Positions 1 to 8,681 of a stretch of DNA of 64,000 nucleotides are shown in pieces; the stretch's first letter is position 1, and each line of letters opens with the position of its first letter. The stretch is from an uncultured Bryobacteraceae bacterium (lineage in GTDB: Bacteria > Acidobacteriota > Terriglobia > Bryobacterales > Bryobacteraceae), in assembly GCA_937920635.1 (NCBI GenBank), contig CAKZUE010000046.1, positions 26,101 to 90,100 on the forward strand, written 5' to 3'. The position numbers and the translations under genes were made by a program. The notes beneath the pieces were generated by a model. It ran no database searches and had not been told where the DNA came from. It worked only from the letters and a program-made list of their open reading frames with translations.

Positions 1-1843
1 GCGGCCCTTTCCGCACTCCCGGAGGCGAATTGATGTCCCACCGCACGCCGAAGGCGAGGATCACGCGGGATCCGATCTTCGCCGTGTCCTGCAAAAAGAA
101 CGAAAGGTTCTGGAAGGCGGGGTAAATCGCGTCTGAATTCGAGGACACCACCGAGGAAACAGAGCGCGAGGAGAGAAAAGTGCCGGGGACTTCCGTGCCG
201 TCAGCCTGTATTTCTGACAGTGATTTGAAATAGGAGACGCTCGAATAAGCCGGCTTGCGGATGGTGGGCGCCACATAGCGGAAGTCGAAGCCCGCCACAT
301 AGGAATGCGCGCCGGCGACCATGGTCACGGTATCGGTGGCGTTGATCTGCCACTGCCTGTTGGACGACTGCGGTCCGAACGAGTAGCCGGAAAGCCCGAA
401 GACATGGAAGCCGTATTCCGAGGCCGCAGGGTTCACCGTGGCAGGAAAAATACGGGCGAAATCGGGCAGCGTCTCATGCATGAGATCGGAGAAACGGTTC
501 TCCATATCCAAGGAAACATTCGTGTAATTGACGCGGAAATCGTTCGTCGTGCCGGGATTCAATGTGGAAACCAGGCCAAGCACAGCCGACTTGTAATCGT
601 CTTTGTAGGACCGCATCACGTTCGGCGTCAGGAAGAGCGAACCGCGGCTGTCGGCGTCGGCCTTCGAGTAGTTCAGCCGAGCGAAGAGGGAGTGCGAGGC
701 GCCGATCCTCTGGTCCAGCCGGACCGAGGCCGCGTCCCGGTCGTAGGGATAAGTGAAGACCTGGGTGAACGGAGCGGCATTGCCGGCGAGATTCGGGCGG
801 TTCGGCTGCGGATAGGCGCTGACGAACGGCCGGAGGGAAGCGGGCGCTGCCTGGCGGAAGGCCAGCGACGGCACCACCGTGTAGACGGTCTGCGGGGCGT
901 CCAGCCGGAGTCCTTCATAGGAGGCGAAGAAATGAGTCGCGCCGGGGATGAGCGGGCCTCCCACGCTTGCCCCGAACTGGTTCTGGCGGAGGCGTCCGCG
1001 CGATTGGCCGAGCGCGTTGGCGAACCAATCGTTGGCGGCGAGATTGTCCGGGCGGAAGTAGTTGTACAGCGAACCGTGAATGGCGCGCTGGCCGCGGCGG
1101 GAGACCAGGGCGATCTGCGCGCCCGGCGTGCGGCCCAGTTGCGGGACGAAGTTCTGCGTCTGGACGCGGACTTCCGTCAGGGAGTCCAGGCTGACCAGGA
1201 TGGCGGGCGCGTCTTCCGAAAGCGTGAGCGCGCGCCTGGAGAGCGGTTCACGCGGCGCATCGGCGGCGTGGCGGAGGCGGGTGAGCGGCTCGTAGAGATT
1301 TAGGCCGTCCAGCGCGAGGTAATTGAACTGGTGAGGCACGGCGAGGGCGTTGGGCTGCGCCTGGGGCGACGCGCCGGTCACCGCGGCGGGAGCGGCGGGA
1401 GCGAGGGCGAGAGCGTGCCGGCCGTTGAGCGGCAGGTGGTGCAGTTGGCCGGTATTGGCGGACACGGCCAGATGCAGATCTCCTTCGAGCCCTTCGACGG
1501 GGTCCTTCTGGGAGACGACCTTGGACGTGTCGCCCGCCGTCATGGTGAGCAGGAGAGTGCGCCGCTCACGCGCCCGCAGCACAATGCGCTCGATGCGCAG
1601 CGTCTCGAAAGCCTCCCGGGTGAGCGTGAGCTCGTACTCGCCGGGTTCCAGCAGATCGAAGGCGAATTCGCCGCCCTGATTGGCCGTCTTCTCCACGCTG
1701 AAGTTCGTGGCAGGCGAAGCAAGACGCAGGCGGACCACCGGAACGGGGGCGCCGGAGGAGTCCAGGATCGTGCCGGACAGCAACGCCGTGTCCTGGGCCC
1801 AGGCTGCGGGCGCGCAAAGAGCAAGCAACAGAAAGAATCGCAT
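1..1843 (-). CDS. TonB-dependent receptor with carboxypeptidase-regulatory-like domain (C-terminus off window)
   Basis: Outer-membrane receptor for uptake of large substrates, partial: 614 codons are visible and the C-terminal barrel lies beyond the left edge. The ATG at 1843 opens a signal peptide (MRFFLLLALCAPAAWAQ). A carboxypeptidase-regulatory-like beta sandwich follows at about residues 22-105 ('SGTILDSSGAPVPVVRLRL', 'GGEFAFDLLEPGEYEL'). Next comes the 'LPLNGRH' segment and a 'LALDGLN' plug-like stretch typical of acidobacterial Oar-like receptors, then aromatic-rich alternating barrel strands. The family normally exceeds 1000 residues, so roughly half is missing. The substrate cannot be read; sugar and peptide oligomers are usual for this family. 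It stands alone, divergent from the Spy-like gene with 195 bp between them. Confidence 0.85.
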   Translation of the reverse strand, partial: MRFFLLLALCAPAAWAQDTALLSGTILDSSGAPVPVVRLRLASPATNFSVEKTANQGGEFAFDLLEPGEYELTLTREAFETLRIERIVLRARERRTLLLTMTAGDTSKVVSQKDPVEGLEGDLHLAVSANTGQLHHLPLNGRHALALAPAAPAAVTGASPQAQPNALAVPHQFNYLALDGLNLYEPLTRLRHAADAPREPLSRRALTLSEDAPAILVSLDSLTEVRVQTQNFVPQLGRTPGAQIALVSRRGQRAIHGSLYNYFRPDNLAANDWFANALGQSRGRLRQNQFGASVGGPLIPGATHFFASYEGLRLDAPQTVYTVVPSLAFRQAAPASLRPFVSAYPQPNRPNLAGNAAPFTQVFTYPYDRDAASVRLDQRIGASHSLFARLNYSKADADSRGSLFLTPNVMRSYKDDYKSAVLGLVSTLNPGTTNDFRVNYTNVSLDMENRFSDLMHETLPDFARIFPATVNPAASEYGFHVFGLSGYSFGPQSSNRQWQINATDTVTMVAGAHSYVAGFDFRYVAPTIRKPAYSSVSYFKSLSEIQADGTEVPGTFLSSRSVSSVVSSNSDAIYPAFQNLSFFLQDTAKIGSRVILAFGVRWDINSPPGVRKGP

Positions 1844-1982
1844 AAGCAACTTGTTGTGGACGGTTGCGAGATGGGGCCGGTGTACGGCCAAGATTTCATT
1901 CTAGCCTGTTGCGGCGCTCCGCCGGCTTGAAAGCGCTGATCTGGTCCACAGCGGCGAGGAAGCAGTTTACAAACCTTGACAT

Positions 1983-1993
1983 TTGCGCCGCAA
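1983..1993. promoter_or_regulatory. 11-nt palindrome just downstream of a TTGACA box
   Basis: TTGACA occurs at 1976-1981. TTGCG-C-CGCAA, a perfect 5-bp inverted repeat with a one-base centre, lies right behind it and is partly echoed by TTGCGG at 1999-2004. It sits where a promoter for the Spy-like gene would be, but no good -10 box follows at 17 nt. A regulator-binding site is a guess. Confidence 0.3.
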
Positions 1994-2038
1994 CCCTTTT
2001 GCGGAAACCGCCGTTCTGGAAGGAGAGGAGAAACGCCG

Positions 2039-2512
2039 ATGAAGCGAGTCGTCTATCTGGTTGGTGTGGCGGCGCTGACCGCTGCCATGGTGATGGCGCA
2101 GATGAGGGGCGGGCCCGGGGGCGCGCCACCCGACCCGGCGCGGATGGTGGAGGCGCGCGTGGCCATGCTGGCGCAGGCGCTGGGGCTGACGGAAGCCCAG
2201 AAGGCGCAGGCCCTGAAGCTCTTCACGGACGCGCAGGACGCGGGCCAGAAGTTCCGGGAAGAGATCCAGGTGGCGCGGCAGGAGATGCAGACGGCGATCA
2301 AGGCCAACGACCTTGCAGCCATCGAGCGGAATGCGCGCGAAATCGGCACGGCGACCGGAGAGATGACGGTGATCGAGGCCCGCGCGCAGGCGGCGTTCTA
2401 CGCTTCGCTCACGCCGGAGCAGAAGATGAAGTACGACCAGATGCCTGCACGCGGCTTCGGCATGGGGCCGGGCGCCATGGGGCCGGGCGGGCGCATGCGG
2501 CCCGAGCCGTAA
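2039..2512 (+). CDS. Spy/CpxP-family (LTxxQ) periplasmic protein
   Basis: Small exported helical protein of 157 residues, probably a periplasmic chaperone or envelope-stress protein. The ATG at 2039 is chosen because AGGAGAGGAG (2021-2030) precedes it and because it begins a signal peptide (MKRVVYLVGVAALTAAMVMAQ). The mature part has a Gly/Pro-rich linker, then 'LGLTEAQKAQALKLF' and, 65 residues later, 'LTPEQKMKYDQM'. These are the two LTxxQ-type helices that define Spy/CpxP relatives. The Met/Gly-rich tail (GFGMGPGAMGPGGRM) could bind metal, as in other Met-rich periplasmic proteins. That is inference. No two-component system is adjacent. A TTGACA box and a palindrome lie upstream (1976-1993). 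Confidence 0.75.
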   Translation: MKRVVYLVGVAALTAAMVMAQMRGGPGGAPPDPARMVEARVAMLAQALGLTEAQKAQALKLFTDAQDAGQKFREEIQVARQEMQTAIKANDLAAIERNAREIGTATGEMTVIEARAQAAFYASLTPEQKMKYDQMPARGFGMGPGAMGPGGRMRPEP

Positions 2513-2550
2513 TTGGCGCGCGCGGCGGGCTCGAATCCGGAGGGGAGAGC

Positions 2551-3618
2551 ATGGCGAACGCCGATGTGACTCCGGCGGCGGCCGCGCTGCCGCTTTCGTC
2601 GCGCCGCGAAAGGAAGCTGGCCGAGAGAGAGCTGGCTTGGGGGAATCTCGTTGAAGCGGGGCTGGCGTGGCAACCGGATCCCAGTCGCCAGGCGGGCGAG
2701 TGTCCGGCGATCGCACTCTCCTCGCCGTGCGAGTGGACGGCGGAACACCTGAAGGACGCGGCGCTGCACGTGCTGCGGGTGGAAGCGGCGCTGCGGGAAA
2801 CAGGCTGGACACTCGGCCTTGTGGCCAGCCACTGGGTGCAGTTTCTGGGGTGCCGTCCGGTGTGGATCAGCCAGACAGCGCTCCGGCCCCGCACGGGCGC
2901 CGCTTGGCCCGGGCGTCAGGGGTTTCAGGATGAATTTCTGACGCCGCTGCTGGAACGATCCGGCTACGGGAGCCCGGCGGGAAGATGGCTCGCATCCGTG
3001 CGGCGCGCCGCTGCGTGGATGAAAGGACGGCGCGGCCCGGAGGATCCGGTCGAATGGATCGAATTGGTGGAGAAGCTGAAGCCGCGGCGGCGGTGGTCGC
3101 CATGGACGAACTCCGTGCGGCCGCTTGAACCTTCCGGGCCGGCGGCGATCCTGGCCAAAGAGGAAGCTCGGCGGCGGGGCGCCCGCCTGATCTATGAATG
3201 GCGCGGCAGGCAGCCGGCAGCGGCGCCGCTGCGGCCCTGGCCCGGCGCCGCCTGGGTGCGCTTCCACGAAGACGAAGAAGAGGCCGCGGCCGATTATCTC
3301 GAGATGCGGGCGCTTCATGCGTGCGCCCTGCCGCTGTGGAATTCCAGCGGAGATCCCATGGCGGCCTGCCCGCGGCGCGCGCCGGCCGATCTGCTCGTCG
3401 CTGCCGGCCGGGGCAACGTGCCGCAGGACGGGCCGGGACTCGAACGGTTCACGCAGGTGATCCGCCGCATGGCCGCAACCGCACTGGTCGAATACACGGG
3501 CGCCGGGGACCGCGGCGGCTGGGATCTGTTTCTGGACACGATCAGCCCTGCATTCCGGGTGGTTCAGGTGATTGAAACGGGGGCGGGCCGGCGGGTGTGC
3601 CTGCTCGAGAGGGAGTGA
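2551..3618 (+). CDS. Decayed relative of the nodulation/SAM-methyltransferase family; function unknown
   Basis: Protein of 355 residues starting at ATG 2551 (GGAGGGGAG upstream). Residues about 68-130 read like the N-terminal half of a widespread bacterial class I methyltransferase family. 'HLKDAALHVLRVEAALRETG' and 'VQFLGCRPVWIS' match the family pattern LKDAALLTL...DASxYNVQFxxGRPVFID, and 'RQGFQDEFLTPL' matches YRQFCxHFLAPL. The later part keeps an 'RRAPADLLVAAG' segment that resembles RGPADLVLALA. The usual SAM-binding motif (VxDLGxNTGE) is not present, the DAS triplet is changed to VAS, and the protein is about 100 residues short. I therefore read it as a pseudoenzyme or repurposed scaffold. 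The family comparison is from memory of the consensus. No neighbour suggests a role. Confidence 0.5.
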   Translation: MANADVTPAAAALPLSSRRERKLAERELAWGNLVEAGLAWQPDPSRQAGECPAIALSSPCEWTAEHLKDAALHVLRVEAALRETGWTLGLVASHWVQFLGCRPVWISQTALRPRTGAAWPGRQGFQDEFLTPLLERSGYGSPAGRWLASVRRAAAWMKGRRGPEDPVEWIELVEKLKPRRRWSPWTNSVRPLEPSGPAAILAKEEARRRGARLIYEWRGRQPAAAPLRPWPGAAWVRFHEDEEEAAADYLEMRALHACALPLWNSSGDPMAACPRRAPADLLVAAGRGNVPQDGPGLERFTQVIRRMAATALVEYTGAGDRGGWDLFLDTISPAFRVVQVIETGAGRRVCLLERE

Positions 3619-3642
3619 AGCCGTCTGTTAGCCTGAACGGTG

Positions 3643-4638
3643 ATGGCGAAGCTCTCTCTTGCGACTGTCGGCGCGCTGCTGTCAATGCCGCTCCTGCCGC
3701 CTCTGGCAGCGCAGATCCCTCCTCCGCAAGTGCTGCTGCGGAACCGTTCCGCCACGGCCCGCCTGTACTTGCCGGATCCGCAGCGGGGCTATTACAGGGC
3801 AACCCGGTTCGACTGGTCGGGGCAGGTGTTCAGCCTGCGCACGCTGCGGCATGAGTATTTCGGGCAGTGGTTCGACCACTACGATCCGCTGCTGCACGAT
3901 TCGATCATGGGCCCCGTGGAGGAGTTCCGCACGGGGGGCGCGGCGCTGGGTTATGCCGAGGCGCCGGCCGGCGGCGAGTTTGTCCGCATCGGCGTGGGCA
4001 TTTTGCGCAAACCTGACGATGCGCCCTTCCAGACTTTCAAGACGTATGAAATCGTCGATCCGGGGCAGTGGCGGATCAGACGGGCCCGGGCGTGGGTCGA
4101 GTTCACGCATACGATCCGGCCGTCCAACGGATATGCCTACGAATACCGGAAAAAGGTGCGGCTGGTGAGGCAGAAACCGCAGATGGAGATCGAGCATACG
4201 CTCGTCAATACCGGCTCGAAAACGATCGAGACGGACCAGTATAACCACAATTTCTTTGTGATCGACGGCCTGCCCACGGGGCCGGGAGTCCGTGTGATTT
4301 TTCCGTTTGAACTGGAAACCGTGAGGAAATTCCAGGCGGATTTCGTGAAAAATCAGGGAAAACAGATTGAGTTTGCCGCGGATGTTCCTGAAGGCGCAAG
4401 CGCTATCGGGGAATTCCGCGGGTTTTCCTCCTCCTCTGCGGACTATGACATCCGGGTGGAACACGGGCCGGCGGGAGCCGGCGTGCGGATCCGCGGTTCG
4501 CTGCCGCTGGTCCGGCTGGTCTTCTGGTGCACGCGGCGCACGTTCTGTCCGGAGCCGTATGTGCGCCTGTCGGTGCCGCCCGGCAGGCGGGTCTCGTGGC
4601 GTCTGACGTACGACTTCTTCGACCTGCCGCAGCGCTGA
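3643..4638 (+). CDS. Secreted protein, probably galactose-mutarotase-like fold
   Basis: Predicted exported protein of 331 residues. A hydrophobic leader (LSLATVGALLSMPLLPPLAAQ) is followed by a beta-rich body. It carries 'GYYRATRFDWSG', 'HEYFGQWF' and 'DSIMGPVEEF', a pattern I associate with uncharacterised acidobacterial proteins of aldose-epimerase-like fold. No catalytic His/Glu set can be assigned with confidence, so an enzymatic role is not claimed. Two adjacent starts exist, GTG 3640 and ATG 3643. A TAGCCT box at 3629-3634 lies 5-8 nt before them, there is no Shine-Dalgarno, and the transcript may be leaderless. It precedes the sugar-uptake block, so a carbohydrate role is plausible but inferred. 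Confidence 0.55.
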   Translation: MAKLSLATVGALLSMPLLPPLAAQIPPPQVLLRNRSATARLYLPDPQRGYYRATRFDWSGQVFSLRTLRHEYFGQWFDHYDPLLHDSIMGPVEEFRTGGAALGYAEAPAGGEFVRIGVGILRKPDDAPFQTFKTYEIVDPGQWRIRRARAWVEFTHTIRPSNGYAYEYRKKVRLVRQKPQMEIEHTLVNTGSKTIETDQYNHNFFVIDGLPTGPGVRVIFPFELETVRKFQADFVKNQGKQIEFAADVPEGASAIGEFRGFSSSSADYDIRVEHGPAGAGVRIRGSLPLVRLVFWCTRRTFCPEPYVRLSVPPGRRVSWRLTYDFFDLPQR

Positions 4639-4721
4639 AGCTGCGCGCGCCGGGCGGAACGCGATACTCTGGCTGGATCCGGACTCTTGCAGGGTCCGCC
4701 GTGCGAAGCGGGAGGTTAGGC

Positions 4722-4811
4722 TTGTTGCGCACCATTGTGACCGATGTCCAATTCTGGATTCCCGTGGCCGTGCTGCTGGCGGGCGCGGGGCTGTTGGCGG
4801 CGATGAGATGA
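4722..4811 (+). CDS. Small single-pass membrane ORF ahead of the sugar transporter
   Basis: Thirty codons from TTG 4722 to TGA 4811 give a 29-residue peptide. It has a polar start (LLRTIVTDVQFW) and a 15-residue hydrophobic helix (IPVAVLLAGAGLLAA) ending in MR. Support for translation: GGAGG at 4711-4715 sits 6 nt ahead of the TTG, and the stop overlaps the transporter ATG as ATGA, the usual sign of translational coupling. It may be a small transporter partner, or simply a leader peptide that carries ribosomes to the next gene. Too short for homology judgement by eye. Confidence 0.45.
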   Translation: MLRTIVTDVQFWIPVAVLLAGAGLLAAMR

Positions 4812-6097
4812 CTGCTGTGCATGAAGTGCGTGATTCGCGGCTCTCGCTGCACGCCCTCGGCGTGATTTGCGGCCTCGCCGCAGGGGCATGGCTGGGCGCG
4901 GCGGAGGCGCCCACGAAGCTCGTCATGACAGGCATCTCGCCGTTCGTCATCTCCCTGGGCATGGTGGCGGGCGTGTTCGTGGCGCGGTGGACGCTTCCGG
5001 TTGCCATCAAGGGCACGTCCTATGTCTGGCTCGACCTGAAAGACAAGCCGCATCTGGCCGTCTGGGCGGTGCTGGCGGGCATGCTCTGGGCGGTGGCCAA
5101 CACGCTCACCGTGTTCGCCATCCGCAATGTAGGGCTTTCGGTGGCCTTTCCGCTGTGGAACACAAACAGCCTGGTGGGGCTGTTCTGGGGCTGGCTGTTG
5201 TTCAACGAACTGCGGGATGCCGGGCGCGCGGCGCGGGCGAAGGTGCTGGGCGGCGCGGCGGCCATCGTCGCGGGCGCGATGCTGCTGGCGTGGGCGACTT
5301 CGCATCAGCCGCCGAATCCCGAGCACTCCGCCGCGATGGGCGTGGCGGCGGCGCTGATGGCCGGTCTGTTGTGGGGCACGATGTACATTCCGTACCGCAA
5401 AGCGTATATCAGCGGCATGAACCCGCTGTCGTTTGTCACGGTCTTCACCGTGGGCGAGCTGGCCACCTGCGTGGTGCTGGCGATGGCCTTCCATGGCGGC
5501 TGGCAGCCGATGCTGGCCGAGGTTGGCCGCGTCCGCCCGGCCATGTTCTGGCTATTCCTGGGAGGCTTCTGCTGGGTGATCGGGGATCTGTTCCAGCAAT
5601 ATGCGGCCAAATACATCGGCATCGGGCGCGGCATTCCTCTCTCCAACACGAATCAGCTCTGGGGCCTCGCCTGGGGCGCTCTCGTGTTCGGCGAATTTGC
5701 CGGACTCGGAGCGGCTGCCCGGACGCTGATCATCGCGGGATCGTTCGTGATGATCGCCGGCGCCGTGGCGATCAGCGTGGCGGCCGCGCCGGAGGCGGAG
5801 CGCCACTCCTGGCGGAGAGCGATGCGCCGGGAGTGCGAGCGGTACGGGTTGAGGGAAGCCGAAGTCGAGGAGGCGCTGGCGGGCGGGGATCCGCTGGCCG
5901 AAACCGCGCCCGCACGGCGCTGGTGGGAGTTCGTTGTGGTGGCGCTGGCCGCGGGCGTATTTGTGTGGCTCGGCTGGCATGCCGAGAGGCAGCCTCTGGC
6001 GGTGGATGCATTCTGGCTCGGAGTCCTCTCGGCGCTGTCAGCTTTGACGCTTGTGATCGGGGGCTGGATGCTCTGGCGGCGGACGCGGTTTTCCTGA
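4808..6097 (+). CDS. GRP/EamA-type sugar:proton symporter (rhamnose/glucose permease-like)
   Basis: Inner-membrane sugar importer of 429 residues with about ten hydrophobic segments arranged as two repeats ending in matching motifs. The first repeat has 'LWNTNSLVGLFWGWLLFNE' and the second has 'LSNTNQLWGLAWGALVFGE', the hallmark of glucose/ribose/rhamnose-permease (DMT superfamily) proteins. A hydrophilic stretch near residues 330-375 separates the last helices. The start ATG 4808 overlaps the small ORF stop. The nearby zinc dehydrogenase and rhamnulokinase, all on the same strand, suggest a deoxysugar such as L-rhamnose as cargo. That assignment is by context only. Confidence 0.75.
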   Translation: MTAVHEVRDSRLSLHALGVICGLAAGAWLGAAEAPTKLVMTGISPFVISLGMVAGVFVARWTLPVAIKGTSYVWLDLKDKPHLAVWAVLAGMLWAVANTLTVFAIRNVGLSVAFPLWNTNSLVGLFWGWLLFNELRDAGRAARAKVLGGAAAIVAGAMLLAWATSHQPPNPEHSAAMGVAAALMAGLLWGTMYIPYRKAYISGMNPLSFVTVFTVGELATCVVLAMAFHGGWQPMLAEVGRVRPAMFWLFLGGFCWVIGDLFQQYAAKYIGIGRGIPLSNTNQLWGLAWGALVFGEFAGLGAAARTLIIAGSFVMIAGAVAISVAAAPEAERHSWRRAMRRECERYGLREAEVEEALAGGDPLAETAPARRWWEFVVVALAAGVFVWLGWHAERQPLAVDAFWLGVLSALSALTLVIGGWMLWRRTRFS

Positions 6098-6146
6098 GCC
6101 GGCGGGCCGCTTGGCGGGCATCGGGTTGAGATATTCTGGACGCTTC

Positions 6147-7190
6147 ATGAGAAGCGTTCCTCTTGTGGCGCCGCGGCGGCTTGAGATGGTCGAAGCGCCC
6201 TTGCCGGAGGGGCCGCGCGCGGGCGAGCTGCTCTTGCGCATGCGGGCCGTCGGGCTGTGCGGCTCCGACCTGCACTGGTGGGCCGAAGGGCGGATTCATT
6301 CGACACCCGCGCGATATCCGCAGATTCTGGGGCACGAGCCGGTGGGCGAAGTGCTGGCCGTGGGCGCGGGGGTCGTCAACTTCCGTGCCGGCGACCTTGT
6401 TTCGGTGGAACCCTCGTTGACGTGCGGGCACTGCGAATTCTGCATCGCCGGGCGGCACAACCTGTGCGTGCATGCGCGCTTTCAGAGCGGCCCGGAGGCC
6501 CCGGGATTCCTGCGCGATTACGCCGTGATCCCCGCCCACAATGCGGACCGCGTGCCGGCCGGGCTGAGCGTGCATCAGGCCACGCTGATCGAGCCGCTAG
6601 CCGTGTGGGTGCATGTGTACGAGCTGGAACCCGTGCGGCTGGGCGACACGGTGGCGGTGGTGGGCGCGGGTTCCATCGGCCTGCTGGGCATCGCCATGGC
6701 GAAACAGGCGGGCGCGGAAATGGTTTTGGCCTGCGACCGCGTGCCGCACCGGCTCGAACTGGCGCGCCGCATGGGCGCCGATGAGGCAGCGCTGGCCGGA
6801 GAGCGCGATTTCCGCGAGCTGGTGATGGACCGGACACGGGGCCGCGGCGTGGACGTGGTCTTTGATGCGGCCGGCGCTCCGGAGACGATCGCGCTGGGCC
6901 TTCATTGCGTGCGGCCGGGCGGCTCGTTCGTGCTGATCGGCATTCCCGAGCCGCTTGAGTTCGCGGTGGATCTGCACGCCGCGCTGGCGAAGGAGCTGCG
7001 GATCCAGGCGATCCGCCGCTCCAATCACAAGGGGGCGCAGGCGGCGGCGCTGCTGGCGTCGGGCCGGATTTCTACGGAGTTGATTACGCACCGCCTGCCG
7101 CTCGAACGCGCGCAAGAGGGCTTTGAAATGCTCTATTCCTATAGCGGCGGCATTGGGAAACTGGTCTTCGATATGGATCTGGAAGGTTGA
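6147..7190 (+). CDS. Zinc-dependent medium-chain alcohol/polyol dehydrogenase
   Basis: Cytosolic NAD(P)-dependent oxidation of a polyol or sugar, 347 residues, sorbitol-dehydrogenase branch of the MDR superfamily. Catalytic zinc ligands are C38 (in GLCGSDLH) and H63-E64 (in LGHEPVG). The structural zinc lobe has C93, C96, C99 and C107. A Rossmann motif GAGSIG lies near residue 172. The start ATG 6147 is preceded by TATTCT (6132-6137) rather than a Shine-Dalgarno. Only 5 bp separate its stop from rhamnulokinase, so the two are likely co-transcribed. It may supply an oxidative step on the same sugar. A paralogue with the same cysteine lobe lies at 31631-32662. Confidence 0.8.
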   Translation: MRSVPLVAPRRLEMVEAPLPEGPRAGELLLRMRAVGLCGSDLHWWAEGRIHSTPARYPQILGHEPVGEVLAVGAGVVNFRAGDLVSVEPSLTCGHCEFCIAGRHNLCVHARFQSGPEAPGFLRDYAVIPAHNADRVPAGLSVHQATLIEPLAVWVHVYELEPVRLGDTVAVVGAGSIGLLGIAMAKQAGAEMVLACDRVPHRLELARRMGADEAALAGERDFRELVMDRTRGRGVDVVFDAAGAPETIALGLHCVRPGGSFVLIGIPEPLEFAVDLHAALAKELRIQAIRRSNHKGAQAAALLASGRISTELITHRLPLERAQEGFEMLYSYSGGIGKLVFDMDLEG

Positions 7191-7195
7191 GAATT

Positions 7196-8665
7196 ATGTC
7201 CCGATATCTGGCATTCGATCTGGGCGCCGAGAGCGGCCGCGCCATTTTGGGCGCTCTGGAAAACGGACGTCTGGAGCTGGAGGAACTACACCGTTTTCTG
7301 AACGAGCCTGTGCGCCTCCCGGATGGCCTTTACTGGGATACGTTCCGGCTTTTTCATGACATCCGGGAAGGATTGCGCATCGCGGGCCGCGAGCGGCGGC
7401 TGAAGCTCGACGGTGTGGCCGTGGACACCTGGGGCGTCGACTTCGGGCTGGTGGATGCGAACGGCGAGATTTGCCTGAATCCGCACCACTACCGCGACTC
7501 GCGCAATCAGGGCGCCTACGAGGAAGCGCTGGCGAAGGCGGGCCGCGAAAAGATCTTCGCCGAGACAGGCATTCAGTTCATGGCGCTCAATTCGCTGTAT
7601 CAGTTGTACGCCGCGCGGCGCGCCGCTTCGCCGGGGCTGTGGTCGGCGTCCCGGCTGCTGTTCATGCCGGATCTCTTCAACTACTGGCTGTGCGGCGAGC
7701 AGGCGAACGAACTGACCATTGCGTCCACCTCGCAGTTCTTCAATCCGGCAGCCATGCGGTGGTCGCTGGCGCTGTTTGACTCGCTCGGGCTGCCCAAGGC
7801 GGTCCTGGGACGGGTTCTGCCGCCGGGACAGCGGCTCGGAATACTGCTAGATGAGATCTGTTCGACCTGCGCCCTCGATCCGGTTCCCGTGTTCACGACG
7901 GCGAGCCACGACACGGCGTCGGCGGTGGCGGCGGTACCCGCCGCCGGAGACCGTCCGTGGTGCTACATCAGCTCGGGCACATGGTCCTTGATGGGCGTGG
8001 AGGCGGACGCCCCGGTCATCAACGAAAAATCGCTGGAGATGAACCTGACCAACGAGATCGGCGTGGAGGGGAAGATCCGGCTGCTGAAGAATATCGCCGG
8101 CCTGTGGATCGTGCAGGAATGCCGGCGGCAATGGCTGCTGGAGGGCCGCGAATACAGTTATGCCGAACTCACGGAAATGGCTGCCGGAGCTCCGCCATTT
8201 GTCGCCGTGATCGATCCGGATTCTTTCATCGAACCGGGAGAAATGCCGCGGCGGATCACTGAATTCTGCCGCCGGACAGCGCAAAAAGAGCCGGAATCCC
8301 ACGCGCAATTCATCCGCGTAGCGCTGGAAAGCCTGGCCCTGAGATACCGGCAGGTGCTGGAAATGCTGGAAGAATTGACGGGCGTGCGGGTCGAGGTGAT
8401 CCACATTGTCGGCGGCGGGTCGCGCAACGGGTTGTTGAACCAGTTCGTGGCGGCGGCGACCGGCCGCACCGTCGTGGCGGGGCCTGCGGAAGCCACTGCC
8501 GCGGGCAACATCCTGGTGCAGGCGATGGGAGCCGGCGAGATCGAAGGCTTGACGGCGCTGCGCCGGGTGGTGCGGGATTCGTTTTATCTCGAGACGATCG
8601 AGCCTCGCCACGATCCGGCCTGGGACCGGGCTTATGAGGCGTTTCTGAGGATCAAAGCAGCATAG
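7196..8665 (+). CDS. rhaB: Rhamnulokinase (FGGY family)
   Basis: Phosphorylates L-rhamnulose to rhamnulose 1-phosphate in L-rhamnose catabolism; 489 residues, the normal length. The N-terminal phosphate-binding loop is 'FDLGAESGRAI'. The rhamnulokinase-type segment 'FLNEPVRLPDGLYWDTFRLFHDI' region follows, then 'VDTWGVDFGLVD', 'ISSGTWSLMGVE' and the C-terminal 'VHIVGGGSRN'-like adenosine loop (IHIVGGGSRNGLLNQ). The start ATG 7196 follows GGAAGG at 7181-7186. Rhamnose isomerase and rhamnulose-phosphate aldolase are not in the window. The upstream transporter and dehydrogenase probably belong to the same transcription unit. Confidence 0.88.
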   Translation: MSRYLAFDLGAESGRAILGALENGRLELEELHRFLNEPVRLPDGLYWDTFRLFHDIREGLRIAGRERRLKLDGVAVDTWGVDFGLVDANGEICLNPHHYRDSRNQGAYEEALAKAGREKIFAETGIQFMALNSLYQLYAARRAASPGLWSASRLLFMPDLFNYWLCGEQANELTIASTSQFFNPAAMRWSLALFDSLGLPKAVLGRVLPPGQRLGILLDEICSTCALDPVPVFTTASHDTASAVAAVPAAGDRPWCYISSGTWSLMGVEADAPVINEKSLEMNLTNEIGVEGKIRLLKNIAGLWIVQECRRQWLLEGREYSYAELTEMAAGAPPFVAVIDPDSFIEPGEMPRRITEFCRRTAQKEPESHAQFIRVALESLALRYRQVLEMLEELTGVRVEVIHIVGGGSRNGLLNQFVAAATGRTVVAGPAEATAAGNILVQAMGAGEIEGLTALRRVVRDSFYLETIEPRHDPAWDRAYEAFLRIKAA

Positions 8666-8681
8666 GACATGGTGCGAGCAG

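Noticed and set aside
305..1303. A 332-codon plus-strand open frame at the left edge
   Set aside because: Antisense to the TonB receptor, whose minus-strand frame is continuous and has family motifs.
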